5,477 nt of DNA from an uncultured Actinomycetes bacterium (GTDB lineage: Bacteria > Actinomycetota > Actinomycetes > Nanopelagicales > Nanopelagicaceae): the NCBI GenBank assembly GCA_937864205.1, contig CALMJB010000125.1:1-5477 (forward strand). Direction: 5' to 3'. The notes beneath the pieces were generated by a model. The model was not told the DNA's origin. It saw nothing but the letters and a program-made list of their open reading frames with translations, and did not search any database. Of this stretch, positions 1 to 5,477 are shown piece after piece; the stretch's first letter is position 1; each line of letters opens with the position of its first letter. The translations under genes and the position numbers were made by a program.

Positions 1-3000
1 GCGGTCGCGCGGCGAGAAACTCGACGCAAGGTTCTGCCGGTAATGTCATTTGCCAAGAAGGCGTGGTGAATTCTTCCTGAGACATATGGCCATGGACCTT
101 GGTTTGCTGGTTCATCTTGCACCCATAGCAGTGTGGCATTTGGATGATTTTTAATCTCTGCCAAAATCGCATTAATTGGTAGCGGATACAAAAGTTCTAC
201 GCGACAGATTGCAGTTGAACTTTCTTGTAATTTATTTCGCTCAGCAATTAAATCGTAATAAACCTTGCCTGAGCAGAAAATTAATCGGGATGCATTTGTT
301 ACCGAAGTATCTGGAATGAAACTTTGGAAGTTGCCAGATGTGAAATCTTTTAATCCACTAGCTGCCGCTTTCAGGCGCAACATTGATTTAGGTTCAAAGA
401 CAACTAATGGCCGGCGCGCGGGATTTTTCATGTGCCAACGCAATAAGTGGAAATAACTGGCCGGGGTAGAAGGTTGGGCCACGGTCATATTTTGTTCGGC
501 GCAAAGCGCTAAGAATCTTTCAATACGTGCTGATGAATGATCGGGACCTTGTCCTTCATAACCATGTGGCAAGAGCATTACTACCGATGATCGCTCGCCC
601 CATTTCTGCAGCGCACTTGAAACAAATTCATCGATGACTGTCTGTGCTCCGTTAACGAAGTCGCCAAACTGTGCTTCCCAAATTACTAATGCATTTTCTC
701 TTTCCACCGAGTAGCCGTATTCGAATCCAAGCGCTGCGTATTCAGATAGCAAAGAGTCATAAATTTGAAATTGATTTGCATTTGGAACCAGCGAGCGCAA
801 CGGGAACCAATCTTGCCCATTATTTTGATCAACAATTACCGCGTGACGATTGCTAAATGTTCCGCGCCGAACATCTTGTCCGGCCATGCGAATTGGATGC
901 CCTTCTAACAACAGCGATCCAAAGGCAAACATCTCGCCAGTCGCCCAATCGACCGATGAATCATTTAACATTTCAGTTCGTTTCTTAAGCTGTGGCAAAA
1001 GTTTGTTGTGAACTGTGAATCCATCTGGAATTGCGATTTGAGTTTGCGCAATTTGGCGTAATACCGGTTCGGCAATTGCAGTAGAAACCGCTTCTGCTTC
1101 TGGAGCCACTGGAACTTTCCAATTTGGATCATGCTCTGGTTCCATATTGTGAACTGCATTGAAAACTGCTTCTAATTGTGATTGGTAATCTTGCAAAACT
1201 TCTTCAGCCTGTTCGACAGTGATATCGCCTCGGCCAATCAATGCTTCGGTATATAACTTTCGAGTAGAACGTTTTGCATCAATTAATTTGTACATTAATG
1301 GCTGAGTAAAACTTGGTTCATCGCCTTCGTTATGGCCACGGCGGCGATAACACAACATGTCAATCACAACATCTTTGCTGAACGCCTGGCGATATTCAAA
1401 GGCTAATTTTGCGACCCGTACGCATGCTTCTGGATCATCGCCATTTACATGGAACACCGGCGCTTGAATCATCTTGGCAACATCGGTTGCGTAAGTTGAA
1501 GATCTAGCGGCGTGCGGTGATGTAGTGAAACCAACTTGGTTATTGATGATGATGTGAATCGTTCCACCGGTGCGATAACCAGCAAGTTGGGAAAGACTTA
1601 GCGTTTCTGCGACCACGCCTTGTCCGGCAAATGCGGCATCACCATGAATCAAAATTGGCATCACTTGAGTTATCTGGAAAGCATTACTGTCATTGGAATT
1701 ATTTTCCGCGAGCAAGCGATCTTGTTTTGCTCGCACAATTCCTTCTAATACTGGATTAACCGCTTCTAGGTGCGACGGGTTTGCCGCTAAATAAATTTTG
1801 GTAGTTGATCCAGAGGCAGCGGTGAAAACTCCTTTTGTGCCAAGGTGGTACTTAACATCGCCTGAACCATGAACTTCATTGTCGTGATAATTTCCTTCAA
1901 ACTCTTGGAAAATCTGGCCATAAGACTTTCCGGCAATATTTGCTAAAACATTCAATCGGCCGCGGTGGGGCATTCCGATGCAAACCTCTTCTAATTTGTG
2001 ATCGGCAGCTGCCGTGATAATCGCATCTAATATCGGAATAACTGATTCGCCACCTTCAAGTGAGAATCGTTTTTGTCCTACGAATTTAGTTTGTAAAAAT
2101 GACTCAAATGCTTCAGCTGAGTTTAATTTCTTCAAGATTTGCATCTGTTCGTCGCGGTTGAAGACTGGTGCACCAACTTCAACATGTTCTTGCATCCATT
2201 TACGTTCAGCTGGATTTGCCATGTACATATATTCAACGCCGATGGTTCGGCAGTAAGAGTCACGCAAGATTCCCAAGATTTTGCGCAATTTCATTACTGG
2301 TTTGCCGCCAAATCCACCGGTAGCAAATTCGCGATCAAGATCCCACAAAGTTAATCCGTGATTTACGATGTCTAAATCTGGGTGTGAGCGTTGGGCGTAT
2401 TCAAGTGGATCAATATCTGCCATCAAATGTCCGGTAGTGCGATACGCGTCGATTAATTTTTGAACTCGCGCGGTTTTATCTATTTCAGTATCAACTTCAA
2501 CATTTTTCTTTACCGAAACATCGGGCACCCATCGAATTGGCACATATGGAATTCGAAGCGCTCTAAATATTTCATCGTAGAAATCTTCAGCGCCTAACAA
2601 GATTTCATGAATTCGGCGCAAGAAATCGCCAGATTGTGCGCCTTGAATGATTCGGTGATCGTAAGTTGATGTCAAAGTTACAACTTTGCTGATTCCAAGT
2701 TCGGAAATTGTTTCAACTGATGCACCATGGAATTCAGCCGGGTAATCCATCGCACCGACTCCGAGAATTAATCCTTGACCTTGCACTAAACGTGGTACTG
2801 AATGAACCGTGCCAATTGTGCCGGGATTTGTCAGTGACAAAGTTGTGCCAGCAAAATCTTCTACCGTTAATGAACCAGCGCGGGCTTTGCGCACCATGTC
2901 TTCATAAGCGTTCCAGAATTGCGCGAAATCTAAAGATTCACATCCCTTTATTGATGGAACTAGCAACTGCCTTGATCCATCTGGCTTAGCCAGATCAATT

Positions 3001-3752
3001 GCAATGCCAAGATTTATGTGTTCTGGTTGTCCAACTGCAGGTTTGCCATCTAATTCGGTAAAGAATGCGTTCATTTCCGGCATTGCTCGCACCGCTTTAA
3101 TCATTGCGTAACCAATTAAGTGTGTGAATGAAACTTTGCCACCGCGGCCACGTTTTAGGTGATTATTAATTACGGTGCGATTATCAATCATCAGTTTTGC
3201 TGGAATTGCGCGCACACTGGTCGCAGTCGGAACCGTTAATGATGCTTCCATACTTTGCACAACTCGCGCCGCTACTCCGCGCAGTGGTTGCACATTGGCT
3301 GAAGCCGGAGCGGTAATTGTTGGCGTCGCTTTTTTTATTGGATCAGCCGGAGTCTTTGTTACCGGTGCTGGTTGCACCACTTCATTTACTTGCTCTATTA
3401 CTGGATTTACTTGAACTGCCGGCACTACTTTTTCAATTTGTGTAACGGGTGCGGCTACTTGGTTTATAACTTCATTAGTTCCCTGCGCGGCTTGCAAATT
3501 TTTTTGTTGGTTTAATTTAGTTTGTTTTGGAATCGGCGGAACTCCACGTTGCCCATTTGCGCCCGCAAAACCATTACTGGAACCTGCCGAAGTTGGTACA
3601 CCTTTGAAATCTGCAAAGAAATCCCACCAAGATTTATCAACTGATTGCGGATCTTGTTGATAGCGCTCGTACATCTCTTGTACTAGCCACTCATTTGGTC
3701 CGAAGGAGCCACCGAAATGATTAGCGGGGGTATTAGCTCCGGTTGCCGACAC
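1..3752 (-). CDS. kgd: Multifunctional 2-oxoglutarate decarboxylase / dehydrogenase E1 component (Kgd, SucA-like), C-terminus cut by window edge
   Basis: This is the actinobacterial ThDP-dependent E1 of the 2-oxoglutarate dehydrogenase complex. It decarboxylates 2-oxoglutarate in the cytoplasm and passes the succinyl group to the lipoyl E2. There are 1250 whole codons plus 2 bases. Seen in order: an N-terminal segment with GPNEWLVQEMYERY (residues 18-31) and SWWDFFADF (41-49), the usual E1o N-terminus; a Gln/Val/Pro-rich linker (about 50-154); an E2-like acyltransferase domain (about 155-390) with DHRIIQGA, His366; and E1 domains from about 428 with MPHRGRLN (594-601), HGDAAFAGQG (703-712, Asp705 as Mg-ThDP ligand), NNQVGFTT (737-744), RHAVI (His970) and LPHGYEGQGPDH (His1063). 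It ends in VSRRAT, so by comparison with mycobacterial Kgd about 25 residues are missing. No lipoyl domain is seen, which is normal for the family. GTG at 3752 is chosen for its strong RBS and conserved N-terminus. Mycobacterial and corynebacterial homologues are inhibited by the FHA protein GarA/OdhI (family knowledge). Alternative: none serious. Confidence 0.97.
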   Translation of the reverse strand, partial: MSATGANTPANHFGGSFGPNEWLVQEMYERYQQDPQSVDKSWWDFFADFKGVPTSAGSSNGFAGANGQRGVPPIPKQTKLNQQKNLQAAQGTNEVINQVAAPVTQIEKVVPAVQVNPVIEQVNEVVQPAPVTKTPADPIKKATPTITAPASANVQPLRGVAARVVQSMEASLTVPTATSVRAIPAKLMIDNRTVINNHLKRGRGGKVSFTHLIGYAMIKAVRAMPEMNAFFTELDGKPAVGQPEHINLGIAIDLAKPDGSRQLLVPSIKGCESLDFAQFWNAYEDMVRKARAGSLTVEDFAGTTLSLTNPGTIGTVHSVPRLVQGQGLILGVGAMDYPAEFHGASVETISELGISKVVTLTSTYDHRIIQGAQSGDFLRRIHEILLGAEDFYDEIFRALRIPYVPIRWVPDVSVKKNVEVDTEIDKTARVQKLIDAYRTTGHLMADIDPLEYAQRSHPDLDIVNHGLTLWDLDREFATGGFGGKPVMKLRKILGILRDSYCRTIGVEYMYMANPAERKWMQEHVEVGAPVFNRDEQMQILKKLNSAEAFESFLQTKFVGQKRFSLEGGESVIPILDAIITAAADHKLEEVCIGMPHRGRLNVLANIAGKSYGQIFQEFEGNYHDNEVHGSGDVKYHLGTKGVFTAASGSTTKIYLAANPSHLEAVNPVLEGIVRAKQDRLLAENNSNDSNAFQITQVMPILIHGDAAFAGQGVVAETLSLSQLAGYRTGGTIHIIINNQVGFTTSPHAARSSTYATDVAKMIQAPVFHVNGDDPEACVRVAKLAFEYRQAFSKDVVIDMLCYRRRGHNEGDEPSFTQPLMYKLIDAKRSTRKLYTEALIGRGDITVEQAEEVLQDYQSQLEAVFNAVHNMEPEHDPNWKVPVAPEAEAVSTAIAEPVLRQIAQTQIAIPDGFTVHNKLLPQLKKRTEMLNDSSVDWATGEMFAFGSLLLEGHPIRMAGQDVRRGTFSNRHAVIVDQNNGQDWFPLRSLVPNANQFQIYDSLLSEYAALGFEYGYSVERENALVIWEAQFGDFVNGAQTVIDEFVSSALQKWGERSSVVMLLPHGYEGQGPDHSSARIERFLALCAEQNMTVAQPSTPASYFHLLRWHMKNPARRPLVVFEPKSMLRLKAAASGLKDFTSGNFQSFIPDTSVTNASRLIFCSGKVYYDLIAERNKLQESSTAICRVELLYPLPINAILAEIKNHPNATLLWVQDEPANQGPWPYVSGRIHHAFLANDITGRTLRRVSRRAT

Positions 3753-3757
3753 TGGCT

Positions 3758-3763
3758 CTCCTT
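3758..3763 (-). promoter_or_regulatory. Shine-Dalgarno site of kgd
   Basis: On the minus strand AAGGAG lies five bases before the GTG codon at 3752. This decides the start. The upstream ATG at 3798 is 46 bases away and therefore out of frame with kgd, so it cannot be the start of this protein. Confidence 0.85.
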
Positions 3764-3796
3764 GAGAATTTGAAATATTTTGGCGTTGCTTTTCCC

Positions 3797-3802
3797 ATTC
3801 TA
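3797..3802 (-). promoter_or_regulatory. Possible -10 box for kgd
   Basis: Minus-strand TAGAAT fits the actinobacterial TANNNT -10 pattern. It would start a transcript near 3790, giving a leader of about 38 bases that contains the kgd Shine-Dalgarno site. The -35 position with 17-base spacing (3820-3825) reads GATCGA, a poor match to TTGAC, and lies inside the palindrome at 3813-3836. The call rests on one short motif in AT-rich DNA and is weak. Confidence 0.3.
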
Positions 3803-3812
3803 TCTAATTTGC

Positions 3813-3836
3813 TTCCAGGTCGATCGAACCTTGGAA
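3813..3836. repeat. Imperfect 24-bp inverted repeat in the kgd/SDR divergent region; candidate operator
   Basis: Left arm TTCCAGGT (3813-3820) and right arm ACCTTGGAA (3828-3836) are reverse complements apart from one extra T in the right arm. They flank the 7-base core CGATCGA; together with the T at 3820 this core forms a perfect 8-bp palindrome, TCGATCGA (3820-3827). It sits roughly midway between the two divergent starts and overlaps where the kgd -35 element would be, which suits a regulator-binding site. There is no U-tract after the right arm, so a terminator is unlikely. A chance palindrome is not excluded. Confidence 0.45.
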
Positions 3837-3881
3837 TCGGTAAAAAGTGCAATAAGCGCGAATATCTAGCAAAGTATCGGT

Positions 3882-4691
3882 GTGAGTGAGGTAATGAACA
3901 CCGCCGAAAAAACTACGGCCACTAATAAAAATCGATACGCCATCGTTACCGGCGGCAGTCGTGGTCTTGGGTTTGAAACCGCAATTGGATTATTGAAAGC
4001 CGGAATCAGCGTAGTGATTATCGGTAAAGATCCCGAGCGAGCAAAAAATGCAGCTGCAAAATTAAATGAAATTGCTAATTCGGTTACCAATAATTCAAAT
4101 AATTCTGAACCTGATCAAAAACTATTTGTGCAAGCCCGAGTCGTTGATGTCGCAGATGCAAAGAGATTCCGGGAAGTGTTAGCAGAAATTTCTAAATCTT
4201 TCGGTGTTCCAGAGGTTTTGATGTTGGCACATGGAGTAATGAGCGAAAAAATGTCGAAGACTTTGCGCACTACCGATGAAGAGTGGCGTCGAGTATTGGC
4301 AATCAATCTAGATGCAGTGTTCATTGCGTTAAATCAAGTTGTACCGGCAATGGCCGATGCTCGAAATGGCAGAGTCGTTGTTTACAGCGCCTGTCTTGGC
4401 AGAATGTCTGGACCTGGAAATGCCGGCGGACTTGCGCCTTATCGAATTAGCAAAGCTGGAGTGAATGCATTGGTGCGCAACTTGGCACATGAAACTGGAA
4501 TGGGTGCGCGTGGATTATTGGTTGATGCAATCTGTCCAAATCATTCTCGTACCGATATGGGTGGTCCGGATGCGCCACGTTCTGCGCAAGAGGGAGCGCA
4601 AACTGCAATCTGGTTAGCAACTAGAAATTTCGAACCTGGCAAAGATCAAACCGGTTTACTTTGGGAGGATAACCAGGTCGTTCCCTGGTAA
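3882..4691 (+). CDS. Short-chain dehydrogenase/reductase, carbonyl-reductase-like
   Basis: This is a 269-residue cytosolic classical SDR, probably an NAD(P)H-dependent carbonyl reductase; the substrate is unknown. Seen: the Rossmann glycine motif VTGGSRGLG (22-30); Lys49 just after strand 2, at the place where a basic residue favours NADP(H); Asp89 in VVDVAD, the adenine-ring contact of the family; Asn142 in the helix-4 position; and the active-site pair Tyr187 and Lys191 in YRISK. The tail, with TDMGG (224-228), APRSAQEGAQT and the final VVPW, resembles the porcine testicular carbonyl reductase-like group. Odd points: the usual NNAG is LAHG (115-118), the catalytic-Ser column appears to be Ala170 with Ser169 beside it, and there is an Asn/Ser-rich insert at about 66-80. 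The start is GTG 3882 or ATG 4 codons later; neither has a well-spaced RBS. It is divergent from kgd (129 bp) and convergent with the next gene. The family is firm, the function is not. Confidence 0.9.
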   Translation: MSEVMNTAEKTTATNKNRYAIVTGGSRGLGFETAIGLLKAGISVVIIGKDPERAKNAAAKLNEIANSVTNNSNNSEPDQKLFVQARVVDVADAKRFREVLAEISKSFGVPEVLMLAHGVMSEKMSKTLRTTDEEWRRVLAINLDAVFIALNQVVPAMADARNGRVVVYSACLGRMSGPGNAGGLAPYRISKAGVNALVRNLAHETGMGARGLLVDAICPNHSRTDMGGPDAPRSAQEGAQTAIWLATRNFEPGKDQTGLLWEDNQVVPW

Positions 4692-4695
4692 AAAT

Positions 4696-4726
4696 CAAAC
4701 CTTAATTTATTGAATTTTTTGGTTTG
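4696..4726. terminator. Weak bidirectional terminator-like hairpin between convergent genes
   Basis: CAAACC (4696-4701) can pair with GGTTTG (4721-4726), with an inner AATT/AATT pairing (4704-4707 with 4713-4716). A T-run (4715-4720) falls inside the structure and more T's follow on the plus strand. It lies just past the SDR stop codon and overlaps the last codons of the membrane protein gene, so one element could serve both convergent transcripts. The stem is AT-rich and interrupted, and the call is tentative. Confidence 0.3.
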
Positions 4727-5097
4727 TTTGAATCCTTAATTACCAAAAAGATACTAATTACCAATGCCAGTGATAAAGCTGCAAGAAAGAATCCAATTGG
4801 TAGCGATAACCAAAGTACTTTCTCAACAATCATAAAGTAACTAACTCCAAGCAGAATCAAATTAATAAGCAGCGCTGGTGCTTGCACATATCTTTTGCCA
4901 TTTTTGAAACCACGTGCACAAAACCAAAGCGCTAATGTAAAAATCACGTAATACAAAACATCAAGCACTAATCCCACGGGGCTAGTCACTTCCGAAAAAA
5001 ATGGCGCCACGATTAAGTAAATTGTCCAAAGAAGAGAAATCAGGGTTTCCAGAAGTAGCAGGCGGTATGCGGTTTTACCCGCAAATGTATTTATCAC
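4702..5097 (-). CDS. Small four-helix integral membrane protein, function unknown
   Basis: The protein has 131 residues, dominated by four hydrophobic stretches: about 11-34, 41-61, 73-91 and 95-120. They are followed by a short polar tail, KDSNKPKNSIN. No signal peptide cleavage site or catalytic motif is seen. The loop between helices 2 and 3, ARGFKNGKRYVQAP (61-74), carries most of the positive charge and so should face the cytoplasm. It resembles an ARG-x-x-x-G-(R/K)-R-(W/Y)-x-x-x-P pattern that I recall from uncharacterised actinobacterial membrane proteins; that link is from memory and unproven. The start is GTG at 5097, supported by GAGGAG nine bases upstream. The stop lies 10 bases past the stop of the convergent SDR, and the start is 56 bases from the divergent GGDEF-like gene. 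Reading-frame length, RBS and clear membrane topology make it a real gene; its job cannot be told. Confidence 0.85.
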   Translation of the reverse strand: MINTFAGKTAYRLLLLETLISLLWTIYLIVAPFFSEVTSPVGLVLDVLYYVIFTLALWFCARGFKNGKRYVQAPALLINLILLGVSYFMIVEKVLWLSLPIGFFLAALSLALVISIFLVIKDSNKPKNSIN

Positions 5098-5153
5098 CGG
5101 TCAATTCTCCTCAAACATCTTTAATTTCCAACCAAGTTGATTAAGTCTAAGTC
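5098..5153. promoter_or_regulatory. Short divergent intergenic region, presumed to hold two promoters
   Basis: These 56 bases separate the divergent starts of the membrane protein and the GGDEF-like gene, so both promoters must lie here or within the coding ends. TAATTT at 5122-5127 fits a plus-strand TANNNT -10 box and would put a transcript start about 20 bases before the ATG at 5154. No good -35 element was found at the right spacing, so this stays tentative. Confidence 0.3.
5107..5112 (-). promoter_or_regulatory. Shine-Dalgarno site of the small membrane protein gene
   Basis: Minus-strand GAGGAG lies nine bases before the GTG codon at 5097 and supports that non-ATG start. It sits in the 56-bp gap shared with the divergent GGDEF-like gene. 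Confidence 0.75.
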
Positions 5154-5477
5154 ATGGAATTCGCAAGGCGAGATTCTCAAAATGACTTTGGAATAGACCC
5201 GTTAACTGGAGCGCTTTTACCAACTAAATTCAATGAAATTCTGGCACGAGAAATTATGTTCAGTAAAAGGGCGAACACTGCTATTTCAGTCGTTACCATT
5301 TCAATTTCGAAAAATGCTCAAGAGAATTTTAAGAAAATTAGTAATGAAAAAGATTTTTTAATTGATGAATTTATGGTGCAATTGGTTTTTGAATTGCGCA
5401 AGATTCTCCGAAAAACAGATTGCATTTGTCGAATAAATGCAACGGGACTTTGGCTTTTGATCACCAACCCACCTTCA
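5154..5477 (+). CDS. GGDEF-like (diguanylate cyclase-fold) protein with degenerate signature, C-terminus cut by window edge
   Basis: There are 108 codons, open to the right edge. An in-frame TAA at 5148-5150 makes ATG 5154 the earliest possible start. Residues 15-34 begin with DPLTGALLPTKFNEIL, the classic opening of a GGDEF domain (D-x-L-T-G-L-x-N-R-x-x-F-x-x-x-L). The spacing that follows also fits: a beta strand VVTISIS (46-52), a helix ending in LRKILRKTD (81-89), then CRINATGLWLLIT (92-104) where active enzymes have R-(Y/I)-GGDEF-A-x-L-L. Here GGDEF reads NATGL (95-99), and the metal-binding Asp of the I-D-x-D strand is Ser50, with Ser52 also replacing Asp. The domain is therefore probably not a working cyclase; it may bind nucleotide, act as a scaffold, or be structural. 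It starts almost at residue 1, so no sensor domain precedes it; anything further downstream is out of view. No Shine-Dalgarno site is seen, so a leaderless or weakly translated mRNA is possible. Family assignment comes from the pattern alone. Confidence 0.72.
   Translation, partial: MEFARRDSQNDFGIDPLTGALLPTKFNEILAREIMFSKRANTAISVVTISISKNAQENFKKISNEKDFLIDEFMVQLVFELRKILRKTDCICRINATGLWLLITNPPS

Noticed and set aside
265..856. Short plus-strand open frames opposite the 3' part of kgd.
   Set aside because: The opposite strand encodes conserved C-terminal E1 motifs such as LPHGYEGQGPDH, and these frames have no start signals or recognisable product.
965..1159. Minus-strand open frame of 64 residues within kgd, in a different frame.
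   Set aside because: The kgd frame runs through this stretch intact, so this is an out-of-frame shadow.
2014..2354. Overlapping plus-strand open frames opposite kgd, encoding 80 and 71 residues.
   Set aside because: They are antisense to a strongly conserved stretch of kgd, overlap each other, and their Cys/Ser/His-rich translations resemble no family.
2650..2660. Gln instead of Asp in the E2 catalytic motif of Kgd (HRIIQG rather than H-x-x-x-D-G), considered as a sign of an inactive acyltransferase domain.
   Set aside because: From memory, mycobacterial Kgd has the same HRIIQG sequence, so this is a family trait rather than a peculiarity of this gene.
3175..3414. Plus-strand open frame of 79 residues with a hydrophobic, Gly/Ala/Thr-rich product that could pass for a membrane peptide.
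   Set aside because: It is the complement of the low-complexity linker and the start of the acyltransferase domain of kgd; the hydrophobic make-up follows from that, and no ribosome-binding site is evident.
3866..4324. Minus-strand open frames (74 and 69 residues) opposite the SDR gene.
   Set aside because: They are antisense to the well-supported SDR Rossmann domain and show no family features.
4737..4764. Direct repeat TAATTACCAA, two copies 18 bases apart.
   Set aside because: It lies inside the membrane protein gene and simply encodes the repeated Leu-Val-Ile of its last helix (LVISIFLVI); no separate function is needed.

Overview
The window looks like a piece of chromosome from a low-GC, streamlined actinobacterium. 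The planktonic freshwater acI type (Nanopelagicales) is my best guess. The reasons are a giant one-polypeptide 2-oxoglutarate decarboxylase with a built-in E2-like acyltransferase domain, an architecture typical of Actinobacteria, in AT-rich coding DNA with tight spacing and GTG starts. The lineage is inferred from gene architecture and composition; no rRNA or phylogenetic marker was compared.

Layout, left to right. Positions 1-3752 (minus strand) hold almost all of kgd, the E1-type 2-oxoglutarate decarboxylase of the TCA cycle. Only roughly the last 25 residues lie beyond the left edge. The frame is open throughout: eight landmark motifs spread along the gene all fall in the same frame as the GTG start. 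Positions 3753-3881 are a 129-bp divergent intergenic region with a good kgd ribosome-binding site, a possible kgd -10 box and a striking 24-bp imperfect palindrome. Positions 3882-4691 (plus strand) encode a short-chain dehydrogenase/reductase resembling the carbonyl-reductase-like group, with unusual residues at the conserved NNAG and catalytic Ser positions. Ten bases later, convergent to it, positions 4702-5097 (minus strand) encode a 131-residue four-helix membrane protein of unknown function. A 56-bp divergent gap follows. Then 5154-5477 (plus strand) carries the start of a GGDEF-like protein, cut by the right edge, whose visible signature and metal-binding positions are degenerate.

How the genes work together: kgd is central carbon metabolism, drawing down 2-oxoglutarate and passing succinyl groups to the E2/lipoamide machinery. 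No other TCA gene is visible. The SDR shares only an upstream control region with kgd, so a functional link between them is conjecture. The membrane protein and the GGDEF-like protein form a second divergent pair. No RNA genes, mobile elements, CRISPR arrays or phage genes were seen. I find no strong evidence for a wholly new system; the most worthwhile items are the palindrome between kgd and the SDR, the inactive-looking GGDEF domain, and the altered SDR active site.
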